Below, in pieces: positions 26,529 through 34,832 of a DNA stretch of 64,000 nt. Position 1 is the first letter of the stretch. Each line of letters opens with the position of its first letter. Source of the DNA: Pseudomonas schmalbachii (GTDB lineage: Bacteria; Pseudomonadota; Gammaproteobacteria; Pseudomonadales; Pseudomonadaceae); contig NZ_JAELYA010000010.1 of NCBI RefSeq assembly GCF_017589465.1, positions 167,137-231,136 on the forward strand, given 5' to 3'. A program made the position numbers and the translations under genes. The notes beneath the pieces were generated by a model. That model saw nothing but the letters and a program-made list of their open reading frames with translations, made no database searches and had not been told where the DNA came from.

Positions 26529-27854
26529 CTAGAGGCCCAGTTCGTGGCGTGGACGGGTCAGGGTGTCGATCAGCGCGTACATGATCTTCTTCGCGCAGGG
26601 GATCAGGTCGGGGATGTAGGTCGCGCCCATCCCGCCCAGCCCTTCGGCCACCGGCAGCGGCGCACCCGTTGCCGGCCACGGCCAGCCGATGCGCGCGGTG
26701 GGGATGCCGTAGCGGCGCAGGGCGGCGCCGTCGGTCTGGCCGCCGAGCAGGTCGGGCATGCCGTGCGGACGCTGTTCGATGTGCTCCCAGCCGCGCTTGG
26801 CCGACTGGATGATCCAGTTCTGCGGATCGGTGGTGCCGCCGGGCACCGAGCCGTACATCTCCCACTCCAGTTCCAGCTCGGGGCGCTGCGCCTGCAGCTC
26901 GCGGACGAAGGCGGCGAACTGCGCCTTGACCTCGGCCGGGCTGGTGCGCGGATTGACCCGCACGTCGAAGAAGATTTCCGTCACCGCCGAGGGGAAGGCC
27001 GGGCGCTCCGGGTCGCCGCCGCGCACGCCGGCGATCCAGCCGTGGGGATGGATCACGCCGGACTTGTTGCGCTCGGCGTAGTCGATGATCCACTGCTCCA
27101 GTTCCTGGATCACCGTCGCCGCCGGCACCACCGAGCTGCGGAAGCCCGGCGTGCCGCGCGGGACGCCGGCGTAGCCAAGGCTGCCGTAGACGCGCAGCTT
27201 GAACCAGGCCATGCCCGGCTCCTCGTGGTAGACCCAGTTCCACGGCTTCATGATGATCGCGAAGTCCGGCGCGGCGCCGCGGTTGAGCAGATGCAGCACG
27301 CCGTTGGACATGCCCGAGTGCTGGCGCGCGGAGATATCCACCGGCATGCCGCCGTCGGCCAGACCCAGCAGCAGGTCGCCCACCAGCGGCACCTCGGCCT
27401 CGATCAGCGCGGTGGCGACTTCGGTGAGGGTGGCGATCATCCCCTTGGGATTCGACGCGCCGAGGCCGAACACCCAGTCGTCGACCATCTGCGCCATCGG
27501 CAGCATGTCGGCCTGGCCGGCATCGCCGGTGAGGATCTTCTCCGCCTCGTCGCATTCCAGATGGGTGTCGATCGGCGCGTACAGCATCACGCTGGCGCCG
27601 CCGCCACTGCCGCGCACTTCACCGAGGACGTTGCCGCTGGTGAAACTCATCGGCATGTAGCGCGCCGACATGCCGATGCGGTTCAGGTGACCGGCCATGA
27701 ATTCGCTGGCGGCGCGGGCAGAGCCGGTCGGGCTGTGGATATCGGTGAGGGCGAACAGCAGGTCCTGCAGGCGCTTCGGATCGATCTTCGCGCAGGCCTG
27801 TTCGTACCACTTCATCTGGTCTTCGGAGAACGGGGCGGGAGTGGTGGGTTGCAT
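26529..27854 (-). CDS. M20 family amidohydrolase homologue with altered metal site
   Basis: 441 residues from MQPTTPAPFSEDQMKW; AAGGA precedes this ATG, and the longer start at 27893 would lie inside oxoR. The fold is that of ArgE/DapE-type peptidases, with the dimerisation segment WIAGVRGGDPERPAFPS. Metal-site motifs are degraded: DTH (96-98) instead of HxD, GASNPKG instead of GxxDxKG (Asn135), ADGG (166-169) instead of DEE, and KPW (203-205) instead of EPT. No late metal-binding His is seen. A non-hydrolytic or metal-independent role is possible. Confidence 0.75.
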   Translation of the reverse strand: MQPTTPAPFSEDQMKWYEQACAKIDPKRLQDLLFALTDIHSPTGSARAASEFMAGHLNRIGMSARYMPMSFTSGNVLGEVRGSGGGASVMLYAPIDTHLECDEAEKILTGDAGQADMLPMAQMVDDWVFGLGASNPKGMIATLTEVATALIEAEVPLVGDLLLGLADGGMPVDISARQHSGMSNGVLHLLNRGAAPDFAIIMKPWNWVYHEEPGMAWFKLRVYGSLGYAGVPRGTPGFRSSVVPAATVIQELEQWIIDYAERNKSGVIHPHGWIAGVRGGDPERPAFPSAVTEIFFDVRVNPRTSPAEVKAQFAAFVRELQAQRPELELEWEMYGSVPGGTTDPQNWIIQSAKRGWEHIEQRPHGMPDLLGGQTDGAALRRYGIPTARIGWPWPATGAPLPVAEGLGGMGATYIPDLIPCAKKIMYALIDTLTRPRHELGL

Positions 27855-27864
27855 GCTGGAGTCC

Positions 27865-28893
27865 TTATTTGGAGGCAACGAACTGTTCGGCAAAGATGTT
27901 CGCGGGATCGACGCCCAGCTCGATCAGGCGCGCGGTGGCGGCGTCGATCATCGGCTGCGGGCCGCACAGGTAGGCGACGGTGTCGGGGCTGACCACGTCG
28001 CCTTCGCGCAGGGCGCTGACCGGGCTGCCGTGGTGCAGTCCGTCGCGCGGCTCGCGGTCGACGCAGATGCGCGCTTCCAGGGTCGGCAGCCACTGCTGGC
28101 GCAGCTCGATGTCGTCGAGGCAGAACAGCACTTCCGGGGTGGCGCAGCCGAAGCTGAGGAGCATCGGCGGCTTGCGTCCGCCACCCTGGCGCAGGGTGTC
28201 GATCATCGACAGGATCGGCGCCAGGCCAGTGCCGCCGGCGACGAAGATGTGCGGCGCGCGCTTCTTCTCCTCGCGCAGGAAGAAGGCGCCGTAGGGGCCG
28301 CTGAGGGTCAGCACCTGGTCGGGCTTGACCTGTTCTTCCAGATAGCTGGACATCGCACCGCCCGGCAGCAGGCGAATGAGGAACTCCAGCTTGGGTAGGC
28401 TGGCGGCGGTGCTGGAGGGCGAGTAGCTACGCAGCACCTCGAAGCCCGGCACCTGGATCTGCATGAACTGGCCGGGGCGGAAGTCCAGAGCGTCGCCTTC
28501 GGCCAGTTCCAGGGTCAGGCGCACCACGTTGCTGGCGATGCGCTCGGCCGAGTCGACGAAGGCGTGCACTTCAGTGGCCGTGCTGGAGCCGACTTCGCTG
28601 CTGTAGGGCAGTTCGAAGGTGCAATCCGTCTGCGCCTGGCACAGGCACAGCAGGCGCTGGCCGGCGGCATATTCGCTGGCCAGCAGGGTCGAGCTGGCGC
28701 CGGGCCGGGTATGCGCCTCGCCCTCGGCGAGCTGGGCGATGCAACTGGAGCAACTGCCGGAGCGGCACTGGTAGAGCAGGGGGACTTCCGCCTCGATGGC
28801 GGCATCGAGAATGCTGGACTCGGCGGCGACGCTGAAACTGCGGCTGACGCCGTCGGAGAAGTTCACGGTGACCTGGTGGCTGAGATCGTTCAT
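27865..28893 (-). CDS. oxoR: 2-oxo-1,2-dihydroquinoline 8-monooxygenase reductase component, OxoR-like
   Basis: 342 residues from MNDLSHQVTVNFSDGV. Domain order is plant-type [2Fe-2S] ferredoxin (Cys43, Cys48, Cys51, Cys85), FAD domain (LRSYSPSS), then NAD domain (GGTGLAPILSM and CGPQPMI). This one-chain class IB reductase passes electrons from NADH to the Rieske oxygenase. The order and length agree with OxoR of P. putida 86. It is the first gene of an eight-gene operon behind an XylS-like operator. The oxygenase gene oxoO is in a separate operon 3.3 kb away. Confidence 0.82.
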   Translation of the reverse strand: MNDLSHQVTVNFSDGVSRSFSVAAESSILDAAIEAEVPLLYQCRSGSCSSCIAQLAEGEAHTRPGASSTLLASEYAAGQRLLCLCQAQTDCTFELPYSSEVGSSTATEVHAFVDSAERIASNVVRLTLELAEGDALDFRPGQFMQIQVPGFEVLRSYSPSSTAASLPKLEFLIRLLPGGAMSSYLEEQVKPDQVLTLSGPYGAFFLREEKKRAPHIFVAGGTGLAPILSMIDTLRQGGGRKPPMLLSFGCATPEVLFCLDDIELRQQWLPTLEARICVDREPRDGLHHGSPVSALREGDVVSPDTVAYLCGPQPMIDAATARLIELGVDPANIFAEQFVASK

Positions 28894-28947
28894 GAGCGGG
28901 CGGTTCCTGTGATCGGTTACCAGCGGCTGGGCTGGGGTCATGGCCCG

Positions 28948-29009
28948 ATCTTAGGAACGGCATTCGCGACCGGCGCTCCCGTGGGTTACGGGGTTATCCC
29001 GAGAGTGCA
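28948..29009 (-). promoter_or_regulatory. OxoS-type promoter of the oxoR operon
   Basis: On the minus strand, half-site TGCACTCTCGGGATA (28995-29009) is followed 20 bp later by a degenerate half-site (28975-28989, GTAACCCACGGGAGC). A -10 TAAGAT (28948-28953) comes 21 bp after that. The same layout precedes oxoO. It fits the TGCA-N6-GGNTA sites of XylS-type activators. Confidence 0.8.
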
Positions 29010-29034
29010 GGATCTTGCGTTGGGTCAATTGGCT

Positions 29035-29131
29035 TCGCGGGCATGGCCCGCTCCTACAGAGGGCGCATCCGGTCCATGTCCGTTTTTTCACGCGAGGGAA
29101 GGATCGTTGTAGGAGCGGGCCATGCCCGCGA
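29035..29131. repeat. REPIN upstream of the RAYT gene
   Basis: Opposed REP copies at 29035-29057 and 29109-29131. The pair lies directly 5' of the REP-associated transposase gene. Confidence 0.9.
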
Positions 29132-29225
29132 TATCAGCCCGTCCTACGCCACAATCCGCCAATTCCTCTAGCCCAGCCCGCGCAGCACTCATGACAGTCG
29201 GTTTTCCTGTTTCCGGAGACCATCC

Positions 29226-29693
29226 ATGAGTCAACCTCCCCGCAAGCCTGGACATTCCGCATTGAGGAAAGGCCGTGCATCTCTGGCCGGCGGCATCTAC
29301 CTGATCACGGCAGGCACAATAGGCCGGGCGCGTGTGTTCGATGATTTCCCGGTTGCATGCATCGCTGCCCGTTGCTTTGAAGATTCAACGGTGCTGGGCA
29401 GCAACCGCATGTTGGCCTGGGTGTTGATGCCGGATCACGTGCATTGGGTGCTTCGGCTGGGGATCGGAGAGCAGCTTGCTGCGAGCGTCGGCAGGTTGAA
29501 GTCAGCCAGTTCCCGCCGGGTGAATTTCTGTCTGGGACGACAAGGAGCCTTGTGGACTCCTGCATTCCATGACCATGCCTTGCGGCGAGAGGATGATTTG
29601 CGGGCGATTGCGCGGTATGTCGTGGCGAATCCGTTGCGCGCGGTGGTGCGGAGGGTTGGCGATTATCCGTTCTGGAATGCGATCTGGTTGTGA
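29226..29693 (+). CDS. REP-associated tyrosine transposase (RAYT)
   Basis: 155 residues of the Y1/HUH IS200-like superfamily. The HUH pair is His71-Val-His73 in LMPDHVHWVL and the probable nucleophile is Tyr131 in AIARYVVANPLRAV. RAYTs are domesticated single-strand transposases that mobilise REP/REPIN sequences. Matching REPINs lie on both sides, at 29035-29131 and 29704-29834. It is on the plus strand, opposite to the surrounding catabolic genes, and splits the oxoR and oxoO operons. Confidence 0.92.
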   Translation: MSQPPRKPGHSALRKGRASLAGGIYLITAGTIGRARVFDDFPVACIAARCFEDSTVLGSNRMLAWVLMPDHVHWVLRLGIGEQLAASVGRLKSASSRRVNFCLGRQGALWTPAFHDHALRREDDLRAIARYVVANPLRAVVRRVGDYPFWNAIWL

Positions 29694-29703
29694 TGCGATT
29701 TTT

Positions 29704-29834
29704 TCGCGGGCATGGCCCGCTCCTACAGGGGACATCCGGTCCATGGCCGTTTTTTCGCGCGTGGGAACGAACGTCGTAGGAGCGCCCGCCCCCGTGGGAA
29801 CGGGTTCCACCGTAGGAGCGGGCCATGCCCGCGA
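29704..29834. repeat. REPIN downstream of the RAYT gene
   Basis: REP copies at 29704-29726 and 29812-29834 in opposite orientation, with a partial REP head (GTAGGAGCGCCCGC) around 29776 between them. The second copy ends just before the stop of the amidase at 29840. Confidence 0.88.
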
Positions 29835-29839
29835 TATCT

Positions 29840-31234
29840 TCACAGCCCCTGCGGGCGGGCCTTGTGCCAGTCGGTCACTTTCTGCAGCGCCATGCCGGCG
29901 CGGCAGAGGATGCCTTCGGCGCCCTTGCCGGCGATGAACTGGCAGCCGATCGGCAGGCCGCCGTCGGTGAAGCCGCAGGGCAGGCTCAGGCAGGGGTGGC
30001 CGCTGACGTTGAAGGGTGAGGTGAACTGGATCAGCCGGCGGTTGGCCTCCGGGTCGAGGGCGAGGTTGGCCAGTTGTTCGTGGGTCGGCGCGGCATAGGG
30101 TTGTACCGGGGCGAGCAGCAGGTCGACGTCTTTCAGCAGCGCTTCCAGCTCGCCGTTGAAGCGCTGCGCATCGAGTAGCACACGCTGGTAGTCCATGCCG
30201 GAAAGCTGGCGTCCACCATCGATCAGCCGGCTCAGTGCCGGGCCGTATTCCGCCGCGCGGGCCGGATAGGTATTGGCATGCGCTACGGCGGTCTGCACGC
30301 CGCAGTGGGCTTCCCAGTTGGCGCTTACCGCACGGGTATCCGGCATGCGCACGCGCTGCAGCATGCCGCCGCCGTCGCGGATGATCGTCATCACCTGCCG
30401 CAGCGCCTGCTGGATCACCGGGTCGACGCCATCGCTCAGCCAGGCTTCGTCGATGCCGACGCGCAGGCCACGGAAGGAATCCTCGATGCCGGGAATCTCC
30501 AGGCACACGCTGGGCAGCGAAGTCGGGTCCTTCGGGTCATGGCCGGCGATGGTCGACAGCATGAACAGTGCGTCGCGCGCGCTGCGGGTGATCGGGCCGA
30601 TATGGTCGAGGCTGGCGGCGAGTTCGAAGGCGCCGTAGCGGCTGACCCGGCCCCAGGTGGGCTTGAGCCCGGTGAGTCCGTTGGCAGCGCAGGGGAAGCG
30701 GATCGAGCCGCCGGTATCGCTGCCCAGCGATGCATAGCAGAGGCCGGCAGCGGTAGCCACGCCGCAACCGCTGGAGGACGCGCCAGCCCAGTGCCCGGCG
30801 TTCCACGGGTTGTTCGGCGGGGTGTAGTCGGGATGGTGGATGGCGAAGGCGCCTTCGGTCATCTGCAGCTTGCCAAGCATCACCGCGCCGGCCTCGCGCA
30901 GGCGCGCGACCACGGTGGCGTCCTCCGGCGGGATGAAGTCGCGGTGAATTGGCATACCGGCGGTGGTCGGCACGCCGGCGGTCCACAGCAGGTCCTTGTA
31001 GGCGATGGGAATGCCATGCAGCGGACTGCGGCATTCGCCGCGCATCAGCTCGCGTTCGGCCTGGCGGGCCTGTTCCAGGGCCAGTTCCGGGGTGACGCGG
31101 GCGTAGCTGTGCAGGTCGCGGTCGATGCGGTCGATGCGCGCCAGTTGCGCCTCGGTGACCTCGACCGGCGACAGCTTGCGGGTGCGGATCAGCAGCGACA
31201 GCTCGTGCATCTCCAGATAGTGCAGGTCGGTCAT
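29840..31234 (-). CDS. Amidase signature family amidase (oxoO operon)
   Basis: 464 residues from MTDLHYLEMHELSLL. The triad is intact: Lys80 (GIPIAYKD), cis-Ser in GASSSGCG (153-155) and Ser177 (SDTGGSIRFP). The start overlaps the hydrolase stop by ATGA, so it belongs to the oxoO operon. It is a good candidate for opening the lactam of 8-hydroxy-2-oxo-1,2-dihydroquinoline, the step that should release the ring nitrogen. That assignment is inference. Confidence 0.85.
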   Translation of the reverse strand: MTDLHYLEMHELSLLIRTRKLSPVEVTEAQLARIDRIDRDLHSYARVTPELALEQARQAERELMRGECRSPLHGIPIAYKDLLWTAGVPTTAGMPIHRDFIPPEDATVVARLREAGAVMLGKLQMTEGAFAIHHPDYTPPNNPWNAGHWAGASSSGCGVATAAGLCYASLGSDTGGSIRFPCAANGLTGLKPTWGRVSRYGAFELAASLDHIGPITRSARDALFMLSTIAGHDPKDPTSLPSVCLEIPGIEDSFRGLRVGIDEAWLSDGVDPVIQQALRQVMTIIRDGGGMLQRVRMPDTRAVSANWEAHCGVQTAVAHANTYPARAAEYGPALSRLIDGGRQLSGMDYQRVLLDAQRFNGELEALLKDVDLLLAPVQPYAAPTHEQLANLALDPEANRRLIQFTSPFNVSGHPCLSLPCGFTDGGLPIGCQFIAGKGAEGILCRAGMALQKVTDWHKARPQGL

Positions 31235-32094
31235 GCGTAACCCCCGATGAAGCTCAGTGCGAGCGCGTTGAATTCGTCCGGGCATTCGCTCTGCAGATGG
31301 TGCGCGGCGTTGCCCATCACATGCAGGTGGGCGTCGGCGAACTGGTTGAGCATCAGCATCGGCACGTCGACGCCGCCGAACCAGTCGTGCAGGCCCCAGA
31401 GGATCAGGGTCGGCGCCTGCACGCGGGAAAACACCGGCAGCAGGTTTTCCCACTCGCCGAAGGCGCCGGGCGTCTGCATCAGCCTGATGAAGTCCGGGTT
31501 GTCGCTGGCCTGGAAGCGCAGGCGCAGGTTTTCCTCGTCGAGGCGATTATCGTCGTGCAGCTCGTAGCGGCGGATCAGCGCGGCCATCTTCTCCAGGCTC
31601 GGCCCGCCGTCGGTGAGGAAGTAGTCGGACATCAGGCTGGCGGCGTGCTTGCTGAACAGCGGCAGCGGTTGCGAGATGCCGCGCTCCACCGGCTGCGAGC
31701 CGATCAGTAGCAGGCGTTCGACACGCTCCGGATGATCGGCGGCGAAGCGGATCGCCACGCAGCCGCCGAAGGACTGGTTGACCAGATGCGCACGCGGAAT
31801 GTCCAGCGCATCCATGAAACCGAGCAGCTTGCGCGCATGCCAGCTGAACACCGGGCCATCCACCGGGACCATGTCTGACTGGCCGAATTGCGGGAAGTCG
31901 AGGAAGTAGCAGCGCTGGCGTGCGGCGAAGGCCGGGGCGCTCAGGCGGAAGTTGCTCCAGGCGGTGCTGCCGGGACCGCCGCCGTGGGTGAAGATCACCG
32001 GGGGACTGTCATCCGGCCCGGCGACCTCGTGGTAGTGCAGGCGCACGCCATCGACCGATACGAACCGGCTTTCGCCGGGAGGGATAGGCGACAT
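31231..32094 (-). CDS. Alpha/beta hydrolase (oxoO operon)
   Basis: 287 residues. HGGGPGSTAWSNF is typical of MhpC/BphD-like hydrolases. The nucleophile is Ser108 in NQSFGG, with an Asp in WGLHDWF and a His in NAAHHLQ. It lies between oxoO and the amidase. It could cleave a C-C bond or act as an esterase, for example on a coumarin-type lactone; the sequence does not decide. Confidence 0.8.
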   Translation of the reverse strand: MSPIPPGESRFVSVDGVRLHYHEVAGPDDSPPVIFTHGGGPGSTAWSNFRLSAPAFAARQRCYFLDFPQFGQSDMVPVDGPVFSWHARKLLGFMDALDIPRAHLVNQSFGGCVAIRFAADHPERVERLLLIGSQPVERGISQPLPLFSKHAASLMSDYFLTDGGPSLEKMAALIRRYELHDDNRLDEENLRLRFQASDNPDFIRLMQTPGAFGEWENLLPVFSRVQAPTLILWGLHDWFGGVDVPMLMLNQFADAHLHVMGNAAHHLQSECPDEFNALALSFIGGYA

Positions 32095-32151
32095 ACAGGC
32101 TCCAGAAAATGGGAAGGCCAGCGCTCGCGGGGAGCGCTGGCTCGGTGGGCA

Positions 32152-33489
32152 TCACTCTTCGATCTTGCGAACCTTGTAGCCCGGGCGATGCCCGTCGGCG
32201 GTGTCCTTGAAGATCAGGCTGGTGTCCTTCAGGGCGCCCGCCACTCCGCGACCCGGCTTGGCGATGCCGCGGTTCCAGCGCGAGGCCATCTTGCGCCAGG
32301 TGATCGGCGACACGTCGGTGGCCACCAGTTGCTCGTTGTCCCAGCCGGTGCCGTCGGAGTAGAAGTTCTGCATGGCTTCGCGGGCGTACAGGTCGCAGTC
32401 GTTGAAGCCGTGCAGGCACAGCGGCTTGTACATGTAGTCGTAGCGGTACTTGAACTTCGCGCGCTCGTCGTCGGTGTTGCACACGCGCACGAGGATTTCC
32501 CAGTACTCGTGGGTGTCGTCGGTGATCGGCACGTACCATTCGTATTGCACTACGTGCTCTTCCGGCCAGTTTTCCACCATCAGCACGCCCGGCAGCACCA
32601 CTGAGGTGCGGTAGTGGCGGCCGTTGAGGCCATCCACCTTCAGGCCGAGTTCCTTGTTCTCCAGGATCGGCGCCCACTTGTCGGTGAACAGCCACTGCAT
32701 CAGGCCCTTCGGACCGTTCTCGTCCTCGATCACGCTGATGCAGTCGTCGGCGGTCGGCAGGATGCCCAGCGGCAGTACCCAGTCCTTGGCATGGACGATG
32801 GCGTTGTCCTTGTGCACCAGGATGTGGGCGTTGTCGAAGCCGTTCTCGCAGGCGATCCGCCAGTTGCCGTAGCCGGTGCGGTGCATGCCGTGAACCACGG
32901 CGTTGTCATCGGCGACGCTCGGCGAGGCCGGCCACAGCGGATGCGGGAAGCGCTCGCTGTTTTCCGGGAAGCGGAACGGCAGGTCATGGGTCAGCGGCGG
33001 CACGTCTTCGTCCGGGAAGTCGTCCTCGCGGACGAAGACGAAGATCATGCCGTTGATCTCATGCACCGGGTAGGTGGTGAGGCCGGTGGTGCCGATCAGC
33101 TTGTCGTCCGGGTTGGCGACGATGGTCACCAGGTCGCCCTTTTCCAAGTCGAAGGTGAAGCCGTGGTACCAGCAGGAAATGGTGCTCTTGGTGAAGCACA
33201 TCGGCTTCTCGGACAGGCGCACACCACGGTGCAGGCACTGATCCTTGAGTGCGTAGACCTTGCCGTTGACGCGACGCAGGACGATCGGCACGCCGCAGAT
33301 CTGGATACCTTCGACCTGATCCTCGGCCAGCTCGTGGGTGAACAGCGCCGGATACCAGTGGTTGATGAAGCCCCAGGCGGCGTCCTTGTAGGGCTGGTAC
33401 TGGCTCTGGGTCTTGGCGTTGTTGGCGCGGGCATCGCTGATGCCGGTCTTCACCTGGCGGCGACGGATGATCGGTTGGTCTGCGGACAT
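32152..33489 (-). CDS. oxoO: 2-oxo-1,2-dihydroquinoline 8-monooxygenase oxygenase component, OxoO-like
   Basis: 445 residues. The Rieske cluster is Cys85-x-His87 ... Cys106-x2-His109. The mononuclear iron site is His222 and His226 in FDNAHILVHKDN, plus Asp366 in NDCDLYAREAM. Length and sequence agree, from memory, with OxoO of Pseudomonas putida 86 (446 residues), and more distantly with carbazole dioxygenase CarAa. OxoO hydroxylates C8 of 2-oxo-1,2-dihydroquinoline using electrons from OxoR. It heads an operon with a hydrolase and an amidase, behind an XylS-type operator and next to the regulator gene. A related N-heterocycle as substrate cannot be excluded. Confidence 0.85.
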   Translation of the reverse strand: MSADQPIIRRRQVKTGISDARANNAKTQSQYQPYKDAAWGFINHWYPALFTHELAEDQVEGIQICGVPIVLRRVNGKVYALKDQCLHRGVRLSEKPMCFTKSTISCWYHGFTFDLEKGDLVTIVANPDDKLIGTTGLTTYPVHEINGMIFVFVREDDFPDEDVPPLTHDLPFRFPENSERFPHPLWPASPSVADDNAVVHGMHRTGYGNWRIACENGFDNAHILVHKDNAIVHAKDWVLPLGILPTADDCISVIEDENGPKGLMQWLFTDKWAPILENKELGLKVDGLNGRHYRTSVVLPGVLMVENWPEEHVVQYEWYVPITDDTHEYWEILVRVCNTDDERAKFKYRYDYMYKPLCLHGFNDCDLYAREAMQNFYSDGTGWDNEQLVATDVSPITWRKMASRWNRGIAKPGRGVAGALKDTSLIFKDTADGHRPGYKVRKIEE

Positions 33490-33549
33490 GAGGGCTCTCC
33501 CGATTGGCTGACGGTTCAGGCACCGCTCTGTGTGGTGCGCTTGAGGGTC

Positions 33550-33611
33550 ATCCTAGGAAGCTGCGTCCGGGCTGACGCTCCCGAGACCGAGGGGCTTATC
33601 CCGGCAGTGCA
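33550..33611 (-). promoter_or_regulatory. OxoS-type promoter of oxoO
   Basis: Minus-strand half-site TGCACTGCCGGGATA (33597-33611) and a degenerate half-site CTCGGTCTCGGGAGC (33577-33591) with 20-bp period. A -10 TAGGAT (33550-33555) lies 21 bp further on. The spacing is the same as at oxoR. Confidence 0.8.
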
Positions 33612-33673
33612 GAAAATGCGCGAGCGATGTTTGAGGGGGCCGTCAAAGCCGCAGTCGGCGCGCAGTCGAAGCA

Positions 33674-33791
33674 TCGCGGGCATGGCCCGCTCCTACAGGG
33701 GATGCCTGGCGTTGGGGTGAGGGGAATAAGACAGTTGCGCCTACATATGGAATGAGGTGGCGCTTTTCGTAGGAGCGGGCCATGCCCGCGA
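33674..33791. repeat. REPIN between oxoS and oxoO
   Basis: Opposed REP copies at 33674-33696 and 33769-33791. It probably also acts as a transcript boundary after oxoS. Confidence 0.9.
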
Positions 33792-33827
33792 TTGGTGCAG
33801 AGAGGGTGGACATCCCTGTCCTGAAGA

Positions 33828-34832
33828 TCAGCGCGCCAGCGTCTCCGACGGGCTCTCGCCGAAGCGGCGCTTGTAATCGGTGGTGAAGTGGCCGAGGTGG
33901 CTGAAGCCCCAGCGGAAGGCCACCGCCGTGACGGTGGTGGTGGAAACGCTCTGCTGCTGAAGTTCCTCGTGAACACGGCGCAGGCGCACTTCCTTCAGGT
34001 AGAGCATCGGCGAAGTATTGCGGTAGCGGCGGAAACCGCTGAACAGCGAGCGGCTGCTGACGCCGGCGTACTCGGCCATGTCGACGATGGTGATCGGCTC
34101 GTGGGCGTGCTCCTCGATGTAGCGCTCCACCTTCTTCACGAACGACGGCGCGATGGTGGGGCCGGAGTCGGCCAGCATCTCGGCGGTGTAGTTATGTGGC
34201 TGACAGGCCAGCAGCATGGTCACCAGCGCGTTCTCGAACTGCCCTGCGAGCATCGGCGGCAGCTCGCCGTCATCGGCGGAAATGCTGTCGTAGACCCAGC
34301 CGACGGTGCGCATCCAGTTGCGCCCCTGCGGCGTATCCAGCGGCATCGCCGGCTGGAACTCCACGGCCTTGCGCAGGGTGCGCCCCAGGTATTGCTGGCA
34401 ATGGCGTTCGAGCAGGCTGCTGTCGACGCGGATGATCAGCTTCTCGGTGCCGGAGCGGTGCTGAATCCGCGACGGCCCGTGGATGTTGAGGATGGAGCCC
34501 ATGCCGGGTCTGGAATCGACGCGCTGGTTGCGCCACTCGATCAGCTCCTGGCCGCAGATGGGCATCTGGATCAGGGCGAAGGAATCGAGGTCGCCGGGTT
34601 CGATGGTGACGTCGCCGCCATAGCTCATGCGGCCGACGCCGACACTGCCCAGGCGCTTGTAGTAGATGCGGGTATTTACCGAACCCTTGGCGTCCACGCT
34701 GCGCAGACGGTTCTCGCAGAAGATCCGTTCGCCCCATTGGCGCGCTTCTTCGAGGTCATGCGTACGGCACAGCTCGTACCGGGACAGCACCACGTCGGGG
34801 GGCACTGCGGGGGAAAAGTTCAAGCGGTCCAT
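33828..34832 (-). CDS. oxoS: AraC/XylS family regulator, OxoS-like
   Basis: 334 residues. An N-terminal ligand-binding/dimerisation domain is followed by two helix-turn-helices (IVDMAEYAGVSSRSLFSGFRRY and VTAVAFRWGFSHLGHFTTDYKRRFGESPSE), the XylS layout. GGAGGG lies seven bases before the ATG. It neighbours oxoO, and four island promoters carry XylS-type half-sites, so it is expected to activate them in response to a pathway metabolite. OxoS of P. putida 86 has this role. No such site was found before oxoS itself. Confidence 0.82.
   Translation of the reverse strand: MDRLNFSPAVPPDVVLSRYELCRTHDLEEARQWGERIFCENRLRSVDAKGSVNTRIYYKRLGSVGVGRMSYGGDVTIEPGDLDSFALIQMPICGQELIEWRNQRVDSRPGMGSILNIHGPSRIQHRSGTEKLIIRVDSSLLERHCQQYLGRTLRKAVEFQPAMPLDTPQGRNWMRTVGWVYDSISADDGELPPMLAGQFENALVTMLLACQPHNYTAEMLADSGPTIAPSFVKKVERYIEEHAHEPITIVDMAEYAGVSSRSLFSGFRRYRNTSPMLYLKEVRLRRVHEELQQQSVSTTTVTAVAFRWGFSHLGHFTTDYKRRFGESPSETLAR

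Larger units (their letters stand above)
28894..29225. other. Intergenic region between oxoR and RAYT
   Basis: 332 bases holding the oxoR leader and promoter, a REPIN (29035-29131) and the short RAYT leader. No further gene is visible. Confidence 0.7.
33490..33827. other. Intergenic region between oxoS and oxoO
   Basis: 338 bases containing the oxoO promoter and leader (33490-33611) and a REPIN (33674-33791) directly after the oxoS stop. No other gene seen. Confidence 0.7.

Noticed and set aside
29226..29693. Reading this gene as an ordinary IS200 transposase
   Set aside because: There are no IS ends around it; instead REPINs flank it and the sequence fits the RAYT group.
32152..33489. Carbazole 1,9a-dioxygenase (CarAa) as the primary call
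   Set aside because: CarAa is about 384 residues; the 445-residue length, sequence, neighbouring regulator and reductase all favour OxoO.
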